Shown: positions 4,693 through 6,350 of the stretch, in pieces
Layout of the letters: each line of letters starts with the position of its first letter
Position numbering within the stretch: the first letter of the stretch is position 1
Assembly (NCBI GenBank): GCA_937915475.1
Contig: CALGIR010000143.1
Coordinates: 1-6,350 of the forward strand
Reading direction: 5' to 3'
From: an uncultured Bacteroidales bacterium
GTDB lineage: Bacteria; Bacteroidota; Bacteroidia; Bacteroidales; Tenuifilaceae
DNA: 6,350 bases
Translations under genes and position numbers: made by a program
Notes under the pieces: model-generated
Database searches by the model: none
What the model was told of the DNA's origin: nothing
What the model saw: the letters and a program-made list of their open reading frames with translations, nothing else

Positions 4693-6222
4693 CTACTCCC
4701 CAAGATACCTATCCAGCAACTCTCTTATCTCGGCTCCCTCAGGACCGGGAGCATTTGGATTTACCAATTTCCCTTCCTTGCTGTATATCATATAGCGTGG
4801 AATGGTTGTAACGTTTAACGTTTCAACCATTTTTGAGGTTTTGGGGTTAACTATAAAATAGTTCTCGCAGTTGCTATCGAGCTCCAGCGTTTGAATAGTT
4901 TCCCGCCACTCCTTCTCCCTATCGTTGAACGCCAGGTAGATAAAGACAACATCCTTGCCCTTGTATTCGTTCCTCAACTCCTTGGCATATGGCATCGATG
5001 CCCTGCATGGGGCGCACCAGCTGGCCCAAAAGTCGATGTAGAGCACCTTGCCCTTGTGCTTCTTTGCTAGGGAAGATAATTCAATTTGGGCATTATCGAG
5101 GCTTTTTAGCAAAAGGTCGTTGCTTGGTTGAATACCCATATTGTACAGTTGGGACAAGTATTGAAATTTCAAGGTGTCGGATGTTTCCTTCAAAAACATA
5201 TCTGAATACTCTTTTGTGTTCTCAGTATTAAAAAAGTTCACGATGTACTCCAGCGTATAGTACAGAATCAATTCCTTGGTTTGCTTCGGAATATCAACTC
5301 TATCCTTAATAATTTCAGAAACCTCAGGATAATTGAATGTGGAACCACTCCTGGTTCTAATCATCGTCACTTCACTACCCCGAGCCTGATGATGTATAAA
5401 TGCTTTTAATACCCTATGGTACGATGCATAGGCTACAAGCGAATCATTGAAAAATTCTTTATACATATTGTCGATTCTACTAAAGGCCTCAGCATCGTAT
5501 GCAAAGTACTTATTCGATGCAGCAACAGCTAACTGCTCCCTTTGGGTAGTGTAGTTTTGGTAGTTTCCGTAAACTGGCTCAACCTGTTTAGCTTCGATAA
5601 GCGAATCAAGGGTTAATCTTTGCAACTCCCAATTTGCCGTTATATCATCGTTTAGCTTAACGAAATCAATGAAATCCTTTAAAAATATCTCGGGTATTGC
5701 CTCACCGTTTTGCTTTGCCTTATTGATGCGCATGAAGTAGTAATTGGTGTAAATGGCAACCGGGTCGAATCCAAAGTATTTATGGGAATTTCTGAAGGGT
5801 AACTTGTAATTGTAGCAACCTGATAGCTGCGCAGATATATTGCTTTGTAACACTGGATAGCCATTAGCATTATACTTTATAGTTACAGTATCGCCCGCTT
5901 TTACGAGAAAACCGACATCCTCTAGTGCACTGTACCCATGTAGAAACTCTATGTGTGATAGATCATGGGTAGGTATTAAGATGGAATCGGTTATACCCCC
6001 AGGACGATACCCCTCAAGAACCCCAACCGAATTCACAAACCAGAAGTAGTTGGGTGATTCTGATCCAAACTTACTGCCTGTTGGGAGTTGGTATTGGGAT
6101 TGCTCAATGGGATTGATAAATATAATTGTAGCACTTTTAACCGGTTCTTTGTTGATAGTAGGTTCTGAAATGCAACCCGAAAGGAGAGCTAGTACGAGTG
6201 CTAGTTTTACTGGTTTTATCAT
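4693..6222 (-). CDS. TlpA-like thioredoxin-fold lipoprotein (thiol-disulfide oxidoreductase)
   Basis: A 509-residue exported lipoprotein. Residues 1-17 form a lipoprotein signal with lipobox LLSGC (lipidated Cys17), so it should be anchored in the envelope. Residues about 30-130 are beta-rich and resemble the N-terminal domain common in Bacteroidota TlpA-family proteins (DUF4369-like; this part is tentative). Residues 140-380 are a helical linker without a recognised motif. Residues 388-509 are a thioredoxin domain: VLYIDFWASWCAPCRASMP has the active-site C403-A-P-C406, and VTTIPRYMIY carries the cis-Pro at P475. Such proteins reduce or exchange disulfides of exported proteins. It is the first gene of the window in transcription order and is separated from the HTH gene by 443 bases, so shared transcription with the peptide operon is not assured. 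The precursor core has three Cys, making a functional link possible but unproven. A-rich sequence before the ATG gives only a weak ribosome site. Confidence 0.88.
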   Translation of the reverse strand: MIKPVKLALVLALLSGCISEPTINKEPVKSATIIFINPIEQSQYQLPTGSKFGSESPNYFWFVNSVGVLEGYRPGGITDSILIPTHDLSHIEFLHGYSALEDVGFLVKAGDTVTIKYNANGYPVLQSNISAQLSGCYNYKLPFRNSHKYFGFDPVAIYTNYYFMRINKAKQNGEAIPEIFLKDFIDFVKLNDDITANWELQRLTLDSLIEAKQVEPVYGNYQNYTTQREQLAVAASNKYFAYDAEAFSRIDNMYKEFFNDSLVAYASYHRVLKAFIHHQARGSEVTMIRTRSGSTFNYPEVSEIIKDRVDIPKQTKELILYYTLEYIVNFFNTENTKEYSDMFLKETSDTLKFQYLSQLYNMGIQPSNDLLLKSLDNAQIELSSLAKKHKGKVLYIDFWASWCAPCRASMPYAKELRNEYKGKDVVFIYLAFNDREKEWRETIQTLELDSNCENYFIVNPKTSKMVETLNVTTIPRYMIYSKEGKLVNPNAPGPEGAEIRELLDRYLGE

Positions 6223-6350
6223 TTTTACAAGATATGATTGGATGGATTTTTCTTTTATAACACTCTATTTAGATTCTACTAGAGTTCTAGAACGAATGTA
6301 TTAGCCCCATAAATCATCGGACTAAGTTATAGATAAAAATCTGTAATTTT
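6223..6350. other. Upstream region of the thioredoxin lipoprotein
   Basis: These 128 bases are AT-rich and show no gene. A short inverted repeat ACTCTA/TAGAGT and an adjacent TTCTAGAA palindrome lie around 6262-6293. The promoter of the lipoprotein gene should be here, but I see no clear -33/-7 pair. Confidence 0.35.

Noticed and set aside
4989..5231. Plus-strand 80-codon frame inside the thioredoxin gene
   Set aside because: It lies opposite the conserved thioredoxin active-site region, which explains its open frame and Cys content.

Overview
The window looks like a chromosomal stretch from a member of the Bacteroidota, most likely a Bacteroidales-type organism. This rests on the gene families (a TlpA-like thioredoxin lipoprotein with a long N-terminal region, a small HTH protein of a type common in this phylum, and a GG-leader natural-product precursor with a grasp-with-spasm maturase pair), on A-rich translation starts with little Shine-Dalgarno, and on moderately AT-rich DNA. 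No species can be named. All supported genes lie on the minus strand, so transcription runs from high to low coordinates.

In reading order: (1) a secreted TlpA-like thioredoxin lipoprotein (6222-4693); (2) 443 bases with no credible gene but several small hairpins, ending in two inverted repeats just upstream of the next gene (4692-4250); (3) a 100-residue HTH regulator (4249-3947); (4) an AT-rich spacer and a GC-rich, foldable leader of about 120 bases; (5) a 62-residue GG-leader precursor peptide (3672-3484); (6) a 196-base spacer with a G-rich hairpin; (7) an ATP-grasp peptide maturase, gwsG (3287-2304); (8) a 55-codon gene whose start overlaps the gwsG stop and whose stop overlaps the gwsS start (2311-2144); (9) a SPASM-domain partner, gwsS, with no radical-SAM CxxxCxxC motif (2147-1182); (10) a secreted protein resembling the erythromycin-esterase/ChaN/TIKI superfamily that overlaps gwsS by 14 bases (1195-20).

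Items 5 to 10 read as a compact ribosomally synthesised, post-translationally modified peptide (RiPP) operon of the grasp-with-spasm type. The precursor carries a leader ending in VKGG and a 33-residue core with three Cys, three Thr, one Ser and six Asp/Glu. By analogy with other ATP-grasp RiPP enzymes (microviridin/graspetide logic), GwsG probably uses ATP to join core side chains, with GwsS as an iron-sulfur partner of uncertain role. The HTH protein is a candidate local regulator, the thioredoxin lipoprotein could act on exported thiols, and the esterase-like protein may act on or bind the exported product. No transporter or leader peptidase lies in the window.

The most interesting points are the unlisted 55-codon gene, the esterase/TIKI-like protein that seems to have lost a conserved His, and the structured leader in front of the precursor. 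The central genes (about 1182-3290) are visibly more AT-rich than both flanks, which suggests a separately acquired cassette.
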